Positions 1 through 10,077 of a stretch of DNA of 52,530 nt are shown here, one piece after another (within the stretch, counting starts at the first letter, position 1; each line of letters opens with the position of its first letter). This DNA is from Bacillus marasmi (GTDB lineage Bacteria > Bacillota > Bacilli > Bacillales > Cytobacillaceae). Under the pieces are notes generated by a model, which was given only the letters and a program-made list of their open reading frames with translations, made no database searches and was not told where the DNA came from. The position numbers and the translations under genes are program-made. Location of the stretch: contig NZ_LR656183.1 in NCBI RefSeq assembly GCF_902168435.1, positions 1-52,530 of the forward strand. The letters are read 5' to 3'.

Positions 1-35
1 GTATTTTTAAGAAATAGGTATTACTTAATTGAAAT

Positions 36-236
36 ATTTGCACAGAAAAATAGCGATATGCACGCCCAATCGTGAATATGATACAATTCAAAAAATATAT
101 GCACGACTTTTGAAATATATGATACAAGTTTTCAAATATATGCACGACTTTTGGCGTAACAAAATTTATATGCACACAAAATCACAGATATGCACGTTTA
201 AATGTGGATATGCACACAAATAGTCATATATGCACA
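36..236 (+). repeat. Phased array of ATATGCAC boxes (left array)
   Basis: Ten boxes of ATATGCAC or a close variant begin at 36, 56, 76, 97, 117, 138, 168, 188, 208 and 228. Steps are 20-21 bp except one of 30 bp after the sixth box. Boxes 3 and 5 are ATATGATAC and box 1 is ATTTGCAC. Spacers are loosely related, often with ACTTTT or AAGTTTTC. The period is not a multiple of three, so this is not a peptide repeat. A matching array in reverse orientation lies at 33760-33961. I do not recognise the family. Confidence 0.85.
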
Positions 237-434
237 GGTGCTTCCCCACCCCTACGGCACCCCAATCCCAACACCCCACCTCCTAACCACCCGGAGCGTC
301 CCCCTAATCCTTAAATACCAAACCAGTAGCGGAAAATGTTATTTTTAAAAAACCTCCAAATAGACATACACCCAATCGCTTAATAAAACATACAATAAAA
401 TGCGGTCATCTCCGAGTTGAATATTCAAAAAATT
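237..434. other. Intergenic stretch with C-rich, G-poor tract
   Basis: About 237-320 is rich in C and almost devoid of G on the plus strand, unlike the AT-rich surroundings. The rest is ordinary AT-rich DNA leading to the csfB promoter. No credible gene is seen. The C-rich tract directly follows box 10 of the left array, as a similar tract does next to the right array. Confidence 0.6.
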
Positions 435-464
435 GTATACAAATCAAACAGCACGGCAAGAATA
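435..464 (+). promoter_or_regulatory. Sigma-F promoter of csfB
   Basis: GTATA at 435-439 and GGCAAGAATA at 455-464 are separated by 15 bases. Both match the sigma-F consensus (GywTA, 15, GGnrAnAnTw). Transcription would start near 471, which excludes the ATG at 470 and supports the TTG start at 485. Confidence 0.75.
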
Positions 465-484
465 GGCGTATGGAGGTGGGAATA

Positions 485-676
485 TTGAATTCGCAGCATT
501 TAGGGGAAAAATGTGTCATCTGTCAGAAAAATAAGTTGAAGGGAATTCATCTTTATACATCGTATATATGCACAGATTGTGAGACAGATTTGATTAAAAC
601 AGAAACGGATGATCCTAAATATAGGTTTTATGTTCAGCAGTTAAAGAAGGCAACAACACCTGAAATATATTCTTAA
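485..676 (+). CDS. csfB: Anti-sigma-G factor Gin (CsfB)
   Basis: Encodes 63 residues with two CxxC pairs (CVIC and CTDC) that form the zinc knuckle of the Gin family. It has the family's IHLYTSYIC core and an xxYS C-terminus. Gin dimers bind sigma-G (and sigma-E) and hold it inactive in the early forespore. The start is taken as TTG at 485 because GGAGGTG at 472-478 lies six bases upstream and the sigma-F start site falls at about 471. In B. subtilis csfB lies just upstream of xpaC-yaaN-yaaO; here yaaO follows directly, after a terminator. Forespore expression is predicted from the promoter. Confidence 0.88.
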   Translation: MNSQHLGEKCVICQKNKLKGIHLYTSYICTDCETDLIKTETDDPKYRFYVQQLKKATTPEIYS

Positions 677-705
677 AATCAAATAATCATATATTTTTGA
701 ACGCA

Positions 706-737
706 AAGTGCTCTAAAGGGGGCACTTATTTTTTTTA
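706..737 (+). terminator. Terminator after csfB
   Basis: AAGTGC (706-711) pairs with GCACTT (722-727) around a 10-base loop, followed by a run of T. It separates the forespore gene from the decarboxylase gene. Confidence 0.7.
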
Positions 738-760
738 TAAAGAAGAGTTTGTCAAAAAGT

Positions 761-806
761 GATGAGGATTTGTTAAAATAAACATTAGTGTTAACAAATC
801 CTTATC
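761..806 (+). promoter_or_regulatory. Long inverted repeat upstream of yaaO-like gene
   Basis: Bases 761-776 and 791-806 form a 16-bp inverted repeat with a single non-Watson-Crick position (G.U in RNA) and a 14-base loop. There is no T-run directly after it, so a plain terminator is unlikely. It ends 20-30 bases before the possible starts of the next gene, so it could be an operator or a leader hairpin. Confidence 0.5.
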
Positions 807-825
807 TTAACAGAGATAATTAGCG

Positions 826-2271
826 GTGATGAAGATGGAAATACAATTGAAAACACCATTATATGATAAATTAATTACCTACTCGAGCGATAATCCGATC
901 TCCTTTCATGTTCCAGGACATAAAAATGGGGTTATTTTTCAAGAAAAGGGTAGACCTATATTTGAAGGCTTATTAAAGCTTGATGTCACTGAATTAACAG
1001 GATTGGATGATTTGCATTCTCCAGAGGGTGTTATTCAGGAATCTCAAAAGTTATTAACTAAGCTTTATGAGGTGGATACAAGCTATTTCTTAGTTAATGG
1101 GACAACCGTTGGCAATTTAGCGATGATTATGGCAGCAGTTAATGAAGGCGATGTAGTACTAGTTCAAAGAAACTGTCATAAATCAGTATTAAATGGGCTT
1201 CAATTAAGTGGTGCTCGGCCAGTGTTTATCAATCCGGAATATGATGTTGACTGGAATGTAGCATCAGGACTGTCAGTTAATTCGGTACAATCGGCATTAA
1301 AGCAATATCCAGATGCTAGAGCGTTAATTGTTACTTATCCTAATTATTATGGGATGGTATATAATCTGAGTGAAATCATTGAACTAGCACATCAAAAAAA
1401 CATTCCCGTTTTAGTGGATGAAGCCCATGGAGCTCATTTTATTGCAGGGGGGCCTTTCCCAAGCTCTGCAGTTACACTAGGGGCAGATATCGTCGTACAA
1501 TCTGCACATAAAACTTTACCGGCGCTGACAATGGGGTCTTTTTTACACTTTAATAGTAAGCTTGTCTCGAAAAGCAGACTAGAAAAATATTTGCACATAC
1601 TGCAATCAAGCAGTCCATCTTATCTCATTATGGCATCATTAGACTTGGCACGAAGTTATGTTGGAACGCTTAATGATTTAGATATAGAGTATTTAACGGA
1701 GCAAGTTACCGAGTTTCGCAGGTGTTTAGGAAATCTGCCAGGTATTAAAGTACTGTCATATGAAAATGATGAAGGTGACTTATTAAAAGTTACGATTCAG
1801 TCTACCAGAGGAATGAGTGGATTTGAGCTCCAAGATATTTTTGAAAAGGCTGGTATTTATGCGGAGTTAGCTGATCCGGTAAATGTATTGTTGATTTTTC
1901 CATTGATAAAAGTTGGTATTAGTTATCCTTTAGTAGAAATCATTTCACGACTCAGACAAGCATTACTTTCATTAGAAGAGCAAGAAGAAAAACAAAAAGA
2001 ATTCCTTCCCCTTACTAAAGAAGGTACTTCAACACTTGAATTGTCTTTTGGAGAAATGGAAAAACGAGAAATGAAGAAGGTTGACTTCGATCAAGCAGTT
2101 GGAAAAATATGTGCTGAAATGATTATTCCATATCCACCTGGAATTCCACTGTTATTTCCTGGGGAAATGATTTCCGAGGAAGATGTGAAGCAAATTGTTT
2201 GGCATTTAAATAAAGGAACAAGATTCCAAGGTGGAGAATTGTTAAGGGAAGGCTACTTGAGAGTATTTTAG
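826..2271 (+). CDS. yaaO: YaaO-family PLP-dependent Arg/Lys/Orn decarboxylase
   Basis: A 481-residue fold-type I PLP enzyme of the Orn/Lys/Arg decarboxylase major-domain family. Visible motifs are SFHVPGHKNG near the N-terminus, LTGLDDLHSPEG, the cofactor-binding NGTTVGN, the aspartate motif VDEAHGAHF and the Schiff-base lysine in SAHKTLPAL, followed by a C-terminal decarboxylase domain. The substrate of this paralogue is not settled; SpeA-like relatives decarboxylate arginine. It sits directly before tmk as in B. subtilis. Three in-frame starts are possible: GTG 826, ATG 829 and ATG 835. The last has GGTGAT just upstream; none has a strong ribosome site. Confidence 0.88.
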   Translation: MMKMEIQLKTPLYDKLITYSSDNPISFHVPGHKNGVIFQEKGRPIFEGLLKLDVTELTGLDDLHSPEGVIQESQKLLTKLYEVDTSYFLVNGTTVGNLAMIMAAVNEGDVVLVQRNCHKSVLNGLQLSGARPVFINPEYDVDWNVASGLSVNSVQSALKQYPDARALIVTYPNYYGMVYNLSEIIELAHQKNIPVLVDEAHGAHFIAGGPFPSSAVTLGADIVVQSAHKTLPALTMGSFLHFNSKLVSKSRLEKYLHILQSSSPSYLIMASLDLARSYVGTLNDLDIEYLTEQVTEFRRCLGNLPGIKVLSYENDEGDLLKVTIQSTRGMSGFELQDIFEKAGIYAELADPVNVLLIFPLIKVGISYPLVEIISRLRQALLSLEEQEEKQKEFLPLTKEGTSTLELSFGEMEKREMKKVDFDQAVGKICAEMIIPYPPGIPLLFPGEMISEEDVKQIVWHLNKGTRFQGGELLREGYLRVF

Positions 2272-2298
2272 ACGTTTAAAATTATTGGAGGCTTTATA

Positions 2299-2931
2299 AT
2301 GATAGATAAAGGTGTATTTATTTCGATTGAAGGCCCTGAAGGTGCTGGAAAATCTACTATTGTTGGAATGATTGCGGAGCATCTGGAGCAAAAAGGATAT
2401 AAAATTGTTCAAACTAGGGAGCCTGGTGGAATAGATATCGCTGAGCAAATTCGTAATGTGATTCTAGCAAAGGAAAACACAGCGATGGACCCGCGCACTG
2501 AGGCATTGTTGTACGCGGCAGCAAGGAGGCAACATTTAGTTGAAAGAGTGAAGCCGGCGCTTGAACAAGGCGCAATCGTTCTTTGCGACCGCTTTATCGA
2601 TAGCTCGTTAGCATATCAAGGTTATGCTCGGGGCTTGGGGATTGACGAAGTATATAGCATTAATGAGTTTGCCATTGAAAATATGATGCCGAAACTAACT
2701 CTTTACTTTGATATTGAGCCAGAGGTGGGCTTGCAGAGAATAAACCAACATAAAGGTCGGGAAGTCAATCGATTAGACTTAGAGGCTATTGATTTTCACC
2801 GAAAGGTCCGTGAAGGATATATTCAGTTAAGTAAAAGGTTTGGAAGTCGAATCAAAACCATAGATGCGTCCAAGCCGGTACAGGCTGTTTTTGATGATGC
2901 TTTAGGTATAATTGGGAAAATTTTAAAATAG
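2299..2931 (+). CDS. tmk: Thymidylate kinase
   Basis: Phosphorylates dTMP to dTDP with ATP, the last dedicated step of dTTP supply. The 210 residues contain the P-loop GPEGAGKST at residues 12-20, the TREPGG motif that contacts the nucleotide and the [12 protein letters not shown] motif. Length is normal for the family. GGAGG lies at a usual distance before the ATG. In B. subtilis darA (yaaQ) and yaaR separate tmk from holB; here only 25-35 bases do. Confidence 0.97.
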   Translation: MIDKGVFISIEGPEGAGKSTIVGMIAEHLEQKGYKIVQTREPGGIDIAEQIRNVILAKENTAMDPRTEALLYAAARRQHLVERVKPALEQGAIVLCDRFIDSSLAYQGYARGLGIDEVYSINEFAIENMMPKLTLYFDIEPEVGLQRINQHKGREVNRLDLEAIDFHRKVREGYIQLSKRFGSRIKTIDASKPVQAVFDDALGIIGKILK

Positions 2932-2959
2932 GGATGTTACTAATTTACGTAAGTGAGTG

Positions 2960-3973
2960 ATGGATTTGCCAAAAACTTGGGACCAACTTGAAGTCATCCA
3001 GCCAACTGTGTTGAAAATGTTAAGGAATAGTTTGATTCGTAATCGTGTGGCCCACGCCTACCTTTTTGAAGGTTTGAGAGGTACTGGTAAGAAGGAAGTT
3101 GGCTTGCTTTTAGCAAAAAGTTTATTTTGCCTCGAACCACAGGATGGATATTTTCCTTGTGACAAATGCGTGAATTGTAGAAGAATCGATAATGGTAATC
3201 ATCCAGATTTCCATATTATTGAGCCAGACGGATTATCTATTAAAAAGCAACAAATTCTCGCATTGCAGGAGGAATTTTCAAAAACAGGTGTAGAATCTAA
3301 GCAAAAAATATATATGATTGTTCATGCGGATAAGATTACGGTTAATGCTGCTAACAGTCTATTAAAATTTTTAGAGGAACCACATCAACAGACCTATGCT
3401 ATCTTAATAACGGAGCAGATTCAAAGGATTCTGCCAACTATCCTGTCTAGGTGCCAAATATTAACCTTCACACCACTTTCTCCTAAACATTTGATAGAAA
3501 AGCTCGTATCTGAGGGAGTAGAACCAAGCGTTGCGCCATTATTGGCTCAGTTGACGAATAATATTGATGAAGCAATGGAGTTAAGTAAGAATGATTGGTT
3601 TGCACAAGCACAAAAGATAGTGGTAAAATTATATGAAGTGCTAAAAAAGAATTCGCTAGAAGCTTTAGTTTCACTTCAAGATCAATGGTTTGAGCACTTT
3701 AAAGAAAAAGAACAATTGGATAGAGGATTAGATTTATTACTTCTTATTTATAAGGATTTATTATATATACAATTGGGAAATGACCAACAGGTTGTTTTTC
3801 AGTCAGAAATGGATCGGTTAAGGCAGTATTCGTTGCAAACAACAGGACGAAGCTTGGCTGAGCAAATGTCAGCAATATTAGAGGCAAAGCGTAAGCTGCA
3901 GGCAAATATGAATCAACAGCTGTTAATGGAGCAGCTTGTGCTAAAATTGCAGGAGGGATCTTCATTTGTATGA
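2960..3973 (+). CDS. holB: DNA polymerase III delta-prime subunit
   Basis: Clamp-loader subunit of the replicative polymerase, AAA+ family. It has a degenerate P-loop GLRGTGKKE near residue 40, a four-cysteine zinc module (CDKCVNC and an earlier Cys) and the sensor-1 motif LSRCQ. About 337 residues, close to the usual 330. The start is uncertain: GTG 2957, ATG 2960 and TTG 2966 are all in frame. TTG 2966 would give the typical short N-terminus (M-x-x-x-W) and better spacing from AAGTGAG at 2951. The 3' end overlaps ricT by eight bases, indicating translational coupling. Confidence 0.93.
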   Translation: MDLPKTWDQLEVIQPTVLKMLRNSLIRNRVAHAYLFEGLRGTGKKEVGLLLAKSLFCLEPQDGYFPCDKCVNCRRIDNGNHPDFHIIEPDGLSIKKQQILALQEEFSKTGVESKQKIYMIVHADKITVNAANSLLKFLEEPHQQTYAILITEQIQRILPTILSRCQILTFTPLSPKHLIEKLVSEGVEPSVAPLLAQLTNNIDEAMELSKNDWFAQAQKIVVKLYEVLKKNSLEALVSLQDQWFEHFKEKEQLDRGLDLLLLIYKDLLYIQLGNDQQVVFQSEMDRLRQYSLQTTGRSLAEQMSAILEAKRKLQANMNQQLLMEQLVLKLQEGSSFV

Positions 3974-4793
3974 TGTAGTAGGAGTACGCTTTAAAAAAGC
4001 GGGTAAAATATATTACTTTGATCCCGGGGATCTTCAAATTCAAAAAGATGAATTTGTCATAGTAGAAACTGTTCGTGGTGTTGAGTACGGTAAAGTGGTT
4101 ACTGGTCGTAAGCAGGTTGACGAACAGGATGTTGTTCTTCCTCTTAAGAAAGTTTTGCGTTTAGCAGATCAAAAGGATAAACTGATTGTTGAAGAAAACA
4201 AGCAAGCTGCGAAGGAAGCCTATGAAGTTTGCTGTAGCAAAGTGAATGAACATCAACTAGATATGAAACTGGTAGATGTGGAATATACGTATGACCGAAA
4301 CAAAGTTATTTTTTATTTTACCGCTGATGGACGCGTCGATTTTCGCGAATTAGTTAAGGATTTAGCAGCGATTTTCCGAACAAGAATTGAGCTTCGCCAA
4401 ATTGGGGTTCGTGATGAAGCGAAAATGCTAGGCGGAATTGGCCCTTGTGGTAGAATGCTGTGCTGTTCCACATTTTTAGGTGATTTTGACCCAGTTTCAA
4501 TAAAAATGGCGAAGGATCAAAACCTTTCATTGAATCCAACTAAAATATCCGGCTTGTGCGGACGTCTAATGTGTTGTTTGAAGTATGAGAATGATGAATA
4601 TGAAAATGCTAAAGAGCAGCTGCCTGATTTAGGGGAAAAAATTGAAACACCTCATGGAATCGGGAAGGTCGTTGGTTTAAATATTTTAGAACGGGTCCTT
4701 CAAGTAGAATACAGCGATCAAGGCCGTGTACTTGAATTCACGCTTGATGAGATTATTAAAGCGGGCGCCGTTTCGATACAATCCACAGATTAA
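3966..4793 (+). CDS. ricT: PSP1-domain protein RicT (YaaT)
   Basis: A 275-residue PSP1 protein. In B. subtilis RicT works with RicA (YmcA) and RicF (YlbF) as a [4Fe-4S]-bearing complex that promotes RNase Y processing and affects sporulation, competence and biofilms. The conserved cysteine cluster is visible: GPCGRMLCC, then SGLCGRLMCC. The start is TTG 3966, eight bases after AGGAGGG (3951-3957), inside the end of holB. ATG codons downstream are out of frame. yabA follows after 13 bases. Confidence 0.95.
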   Translation: MYDVVGVRFKKAGKIYYFDPGDLQIQKDEFVIVETVRGVEYGKVVTGRKQVDEQDVVLPLKKVLRLADQKDKLIVEENKQAAKEAYEVCCSKVNEHQLDMKLVDVEYTYDRNKVIFYFTADGRVDFRELVKDLAAIFRTRIELRQIGVRDEAKMLGGIGPCGRMLCCSTFLGDFDPVSIKMAKDQNLSLNPTKISGLCGRLMCCLKYENDEYENAKEQLPDLGEKIETPHGIGKVVGLNILERVLQVEYSDQGRVLEFTLDEIIKAGAVSIQSTD

Positions 4794-4806
4794 TGAGGTG
4801 GAATAG

Positions 4807-5181
4807 GTGGATAAAAAGGAAATCTTTGACTCAGTAATCAATATGGAAGAACAAATTGGTCAATTATACAAACAGCTTGGCGAGTTAAAGCAGCATCTTG
4901 CGGAAATACTAGAAGAAAACAATTCGCTAAAGCTTGAAAATGATTTGTTAAGAAGACGGTTTGAATTAACTGCGGAAAAAGAAGAGCAGAAGAAAAAGCC
5001 GGCTAAAAAAAATAAAACTCAAGTTGCAGCAACGGATCGATCCAGTTTTGATATTGGTGAAGGCTATGATAATCTTGCCCGACTTTATCAGGAAGGCTTC
5101 CATATTTGTAACATCCATTTTGGAAGTCCTAGAAAAGAAGGGGATTGCTTATTCTGCCTATCCTTTTTAAATAAGAAATAA
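4807..5181 (+). CDS. yabA: Replication initiation control protein YabA
   Basis: Binds DnaA and the DnaN clamp and limits re-initiation of replication. The 124 residues show an N-terminal leucine-rich coiled coil (about residues 1-60) for tetramer formation, a lysine-rich linker and a C-terminal zinc module (C-x3-H then CLFC). The start is GTG 4807 with GAGGTGG at 4795-4801. It is the last gene before a strong terminator. Confidence 0.96.
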   Translation: MDKKEIFDSVINMEEQIGQLYKQLGELKQHLAEILEENNSLKLENDLLRRRFELTAEKEEQKKKPAKKNKTQVAATDRSSFDIGEGYDNLARLYQEGFHICNIHFGSPRKEGDCLFCLSFLNKK

Positions 5182-5186
5182 TCGCG

Positions 5187-5216
5187 GCCTTCCTCAATTA
5201 GGAAGGCTGTTTTTTC
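5187..5216 (+). terminator. Terminator after yabA
   Basis: GCCTTCCT (5187-5194) and AGGAAGGC (5200-5207) form a perfect 8-bp stem with a 5-base loop, then TGTTTTTT. It ends the tmk-to-yabA group. Confidence 0.9.
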
Positions 5217-5264
5217 GAACATACAAGTTTGGGCTTTATGGTTTTGGTTAGGAGGAATAGGACG

Positions 5265-6005
5265 ATGGTAATGTTAAAAGACGACGAGCGTTTGGATTAC
5301 TTGTTAGCAGAAAAATTGAGGATTATTCAAAGTCCGTCTGTTTTTGCTTTTTCATTAGATGCGGTCTTGTTAGCAAAATTTGTTTATGTTCCTATACAAA
5401 AGGGACAAATTATTGATTTATGTAGTGGAAACGGGATTATTCCGCTTTTATTAAGCACAAGGTCAAAAGCACGGATTACTGGAGTTGAAATACAAGCACG
5501 TCTCTATGATATGGCAATGCGCAGTATTGATTACAATCAATTGACTTCGCAGTTGCAAATGATTCATGGTGATATTAAGGAAATGCCAAAGCAACTTGGC
5601 CATGGAAAATTCGATGTAGTGACTTGTAATCCACCGTATTTTATAACGCCTAATAAGAATGAAATCAACGAAAATGAACACTTAGCAATTGCTCGGCATG
5701 AAATTTTATGCACGCTAGAAGATGCCGTACGTGTATCGAGCCAGCTTGTTAGACAGGGCGGAAAAGTCGCCTTTGTTCATCGTCCCGGTCGATTGTTGGA
5801 TATTATTACGTTAATGCGGCAGTATCGCTTAGAGCCAAAACGAATCCAGTTTGTTCATCCCAAAATGGGGAAAGAGGCTAATACGCTATTAATTGAAGCC
5901 ATTAAGGATGGTCAACCTGATTTAAAAATCTTACCACCATTGTTTGTATATAATAAAAATCAAGAGTATACTCCTGAGGTTAACGAGATTTTGTATGGAA
6001 AATAA
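5265..6005 (+). CDS. trmN6: tRNA1(Val) adenine-37 N6-methyltransferase
   Basis: A class I SAM-dependent methyltransferase of the TrmN6/YfiC family (YabB in B. subtilis). Motif I is [14 protein letters not shown] near residue 50. The N6-adenine catalytic motif is CNPPYF near residue 124. The start is ATG 5265, nine bases after AGGAGG (5250-5255); an upstream in-frame ATG at 5229 has no ribosome site and precedes the Shine-Dalgarno. Gives 246 residues. Overlaps yazA by 11 bases, so yabB-yazA-rsmI form one tight operon. Confidence 0.9.
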   Translation: MVMLKDDERLDYLLAEKLRIIQSPSVFAFSLDAVLLAKFVYVPIQKGQIIDLCSGNGIIPLLLSTRSKARITGVEIQARLYDMAMRSIDYNQLTSQLQMIHGDIKEMPKQLGHGKFDVVTCNPPYFITPNKNEINENEHLAIARHEILCTLEDAVRVSSQLVRQGGKVAFVHRPGRLLDIITLMRQYRLEPKRIQFVHPKMGKEANTLLIEAIKDGQPDLKILPPLFVYNKNQEYTPEVNEILYGK

Positions 6006-6279
6006 TCATTATTTTTATGTGCTCAAATGTAAGGATGGCAGTTTTTACGGAGGCTATACGAATAATCTTAAACGGCGCATTGAGATGCATAACCAAGGTA
6101 AGGGCGCAAAGTATACAAGAGGTCGAGGTCCGGTAGAGCTTTTGTACCAAAAAGCCTTTTCAAACAAAAGTGATGCATTAAAGGCGGAGTATGAGTTTAA
6201 GAGTTGGTCGCGGAAAAAGAAGGAACTATTTTTATTAGAAGAGGCAGGTGAAGGGTATGTGGCAGCAGAAGAGCTTTGA
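5995..6279 (+). CDS. yazA: GIY-YIG nuclease-superfamily protein YazA
   Basis: 94 residues with a single GIY-YIG domain. It shows the diagnostic FYVLKC...[12 protein letters not shown] pattern with the catalytic arginine and a downstream glutamate region (ALKAEYEFK). UPF0213 members are small stand-alone GIY-YIG proteins of unproven function, suspected of nucleic-acid cleavage. It starts inside the end of trmN6 and overlaps rsmI by about 23 bases. There is no strong ribosome site, so it probably depends on coupling. Confidence 0.9.
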   Translation: MENNHYFYVLKCKDGSFYGGYTNNLKRRIEMHNQGKGAKYTRGRGPVELLYQKAFSNKSDALKAEYEFKSWSRKKKELFLLEEAGEGYVAAEEL

Positions 6280-7141
6280 GGCGGGGGGACTTGGTGGGAT
6301 TCTTTATTTAGTGCCAACACCAATTGGGAATTTAGAGGATATGAGCTTTCGGGCAATCCGGATATTAAAAGAAGCGAATGTCATAGCAGCAGAAGATACA
6401 AGGAATACAATTAAGCTTCTTAATCATTTTGAAATTGAAACACCTATCGTCAGCTATCATGAACATAATAAACGGAATAGTGGCGAAAAACTGTTAAGCA
6501 GATTACGTGCAGGTGAGATTGTAGCACTTGTTAGCGATGCTGGGATGCCAACAATTTCTGACCCAGGCTACGAATTGGTACAAGCGGCTGTTGAGGAACA
6601 ATTAAAGGTAGTACCACTCCCGGGTGCAAATGCGGCGTTAACTGCTTTAATTGCCTCCGGTTTATGTACTCAACCGTTTTATTTTTACGGTTTTTTAAAT
6701 CGGCAGAAGAAAGAAAAACGCAAGGAGCTTGAAAAACTGTCGAAAGAGACCGCTACCATTCTGTTATATGAATCTCCTCATCGTTTAAAGGAAACTCTGC
6801 AATTAATGAGAGAGAATTTAGGGAATCGGGAAATTGTCTTATGCCGGGAGTTAACAAAGAAATTTGAAGAGTTTATCCGTGGGACCATTGAAGAGGTAAT
6901 TGAATGGTCGAGCAAGGATGAAATTAGAGGTGAATTTTGCATCGTTGTTGAGGGTGCTAGTGATGAACAATTAGAAGCCGTGGAACATTGGTGGAAGGAA
7001 ATGAACATAGTAGATCATGTTGATTTTTACATTTCAGACAAGGGTATGCCATCTAAAGAGGCGATTAAGGCAGTTGCAAAAGATCGTCAGCTAAATAAGC
7101 GGGATGTCTATCAGGCTTACCATGTTGAAGACGAAAAATAA
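6257..7141 (+). CDS. rsmI: 16S rRNA (cytidine-1402-2'-O)-methyltransferase
   Basis: RsmI (YabC) methylates the ribose of C1402 in the decoding centre. It has the tetrapyrrole-methylase fold seen in LYLVPTPIGNLEDM, AAEDTRNT, LVSDAGMPTISDPG and VPLPGANA. About 294 residues. The start is taken as ATG 6257, preceded by AGGTGAAGGG; GTG 6248 is an in-frame alternative. It closes the yabB operon at a terminator shared with convergent abrB. Confidence 0.94.
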   Translation: MWQQKSFEAGGLGGILYLVPTPIGNLEDMSFRAIRILKEANVIAAEDTRNTIKLLNHFEIETPIVSYHEHNKRNSGEKLLSRLRAGEIVALVSDAGMPTISDPGYELVQAAVEEQLKVVPLPGANAALTALIASGLCTQPFYFYGFLNRQKKEKRKELEKLSKETATILLYESPHRLKETLQLMRENLGNREIVLCRELTKKFEEFIRGTIEEVIEWSSKDEIRGEFCIVVEGASDEQLEAVEHWWKEMNIVDHVDFYISDKGMPSKEAIKAVAKDRQLNKRDVYQAYHVEDEK

Positions 7142-7167
7142 AGGCTGACGTATGTCAGCCTTTTGAT
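7141..7167. terminator. Bidirectional terminator between rsmI and abrB
   Basis: AAGGCTGAC (7141-7149) and GTCAGCCTT (7154-7162) form a 9-bp stem with a 4-base loop. T-rich sequence follows on both strands, so it serves both convergent genes. Confidence 0.88.
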
Positions 7168-7173
7168 TTTATA

Positions 7174-7458
7174 TTATTTGTTTAGATCAAATGTAGCTTT
7201 GATCTCTTCCATTAATTGTTCTGCACCTTCACGGCTTAAAATTAATTTCCCGTCTGCTAAGGTAACATTTTCATCTGAAACTTCGCCAGTAACTTGGCAA
7301 GTCATATTTGGTTTATATTTTTTTAATATAATTCTTTCGTCATCAACATAAATCTCTAAAGCATCTTTTTCTGCGATTCCAAGCGTTCTTCTCAATTCAA
7401 TCGGGATTACAACACGACCTAATTCATCAACTTTACGTACAATTCCTGTAGACTTCAT
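7174..7458 (-). CDS. abrB: Transition-state regulator AbrB
   Basis: A 94-residue global repressor of stationary-phase genes that binds AT-rich DNA as a tetramer. The N-terminal swapped-hairpin domain is nearly identical to the family type (KSTGIVRKVDELGRVVIPIE). The single cysteine near residue 54 is kept. The start ATG at 7458 follows GAGGAG on the minus strand. It is convergent with rsmI and divergent from metS. The upstream promoter carries downstream Spo0A boxes, as expected for repression of abrB by Spo0A~P. Confidence 0.98.
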   Translation of the reverse strand: MKSTGIVRKVDELGRVVIPIELRRTLGIAEKDALEIYVDDERIILKKYKPNMTCQVTGEVSDENVTLADGKLILSREGAEQLMEEIKATFDLNK

Positions 7459-7508
7459 TCCATTAATCTCCTCTCAAATCTGTGTGTTTCTCTCTATTAT
7501 GGTTTTTA

Positions 7509-7571
7509 TTCGTCATTATTCGACATTTTTTAATCTGTCTTTATAATACCAGCCATTCCCATAATCGTCAA
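7509..7571 (-). promoter_or_regulatory. abrB promoter with two Spo0A boxes
   Basis: On the minus strand TTGACG (7566-7571), 17 bases, TATTAT (7543-7548). Just downstream of the expected start lie two 0A-box-like heptamers ten bases apart: TGTCGAA (7519-7525) and TGACGAA (7509-7515). This matches the known mode by which Spo0A~P represses abrB from sites downstream of the start. Confidence 0.75.
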
Positions 7572-9906
<2,335 letters not shown>

Positions 9907-9910
9907 CTTT

Positions 9911-9956
9911 AAAAACTCCTGTGCACAATGTAAAGTACAGGAGTTTTTCTTTATTT
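9911..9956 (+). terminator. Terminator after metS
   Basis: AAAAACTCCTGT (9911-9922) and ACAGGAGTTTTT (9937-9948) form a 12-bp stem with a 14-base loop, then a T-rich tail. Confidence 0.9.
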
Positions 9957-9980
9957 TTTTAAGAAACTATTTTTCAAAAA

Positions 9981-9996
9981 TGTTCCACATGAAACA
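9981..9996 (+). promoter_or_regulatory. parS-like ParB/Spo0J binding site
   Basis: TGTTCCACATGAAACA matches the Bacillus parS consensus TGTTNCACGTGAAACA at every position but one (A for G in the central CACGTG). Origin-proximal parS sites are expected in this region; in B. subtilis I recall one near metS. It lies between the metS terminator and tatD, in non-coding DNA. Confidence 0.7.
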
Positions 9997-10077
9997 TTTT
10001 CCATCCTAATGATTTGTTTTTAAATCAGAAAAAGTTAAACTATAAAAGAATTCACAAGATAAAGGGAGTAATAAATC

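Noticed and set aside
29-223. 64-codon open frame across the left array
   Set aside because: It is made of the 20-bp box repeats, has no ribosome site, and the period is not a multiple of three.
36-236. CRISPR array
   Set aside because: Repeat units are only 8 bp with 12-bp semi-conserved spacers, no cas genes, and the same form occurs in a second inverted array.
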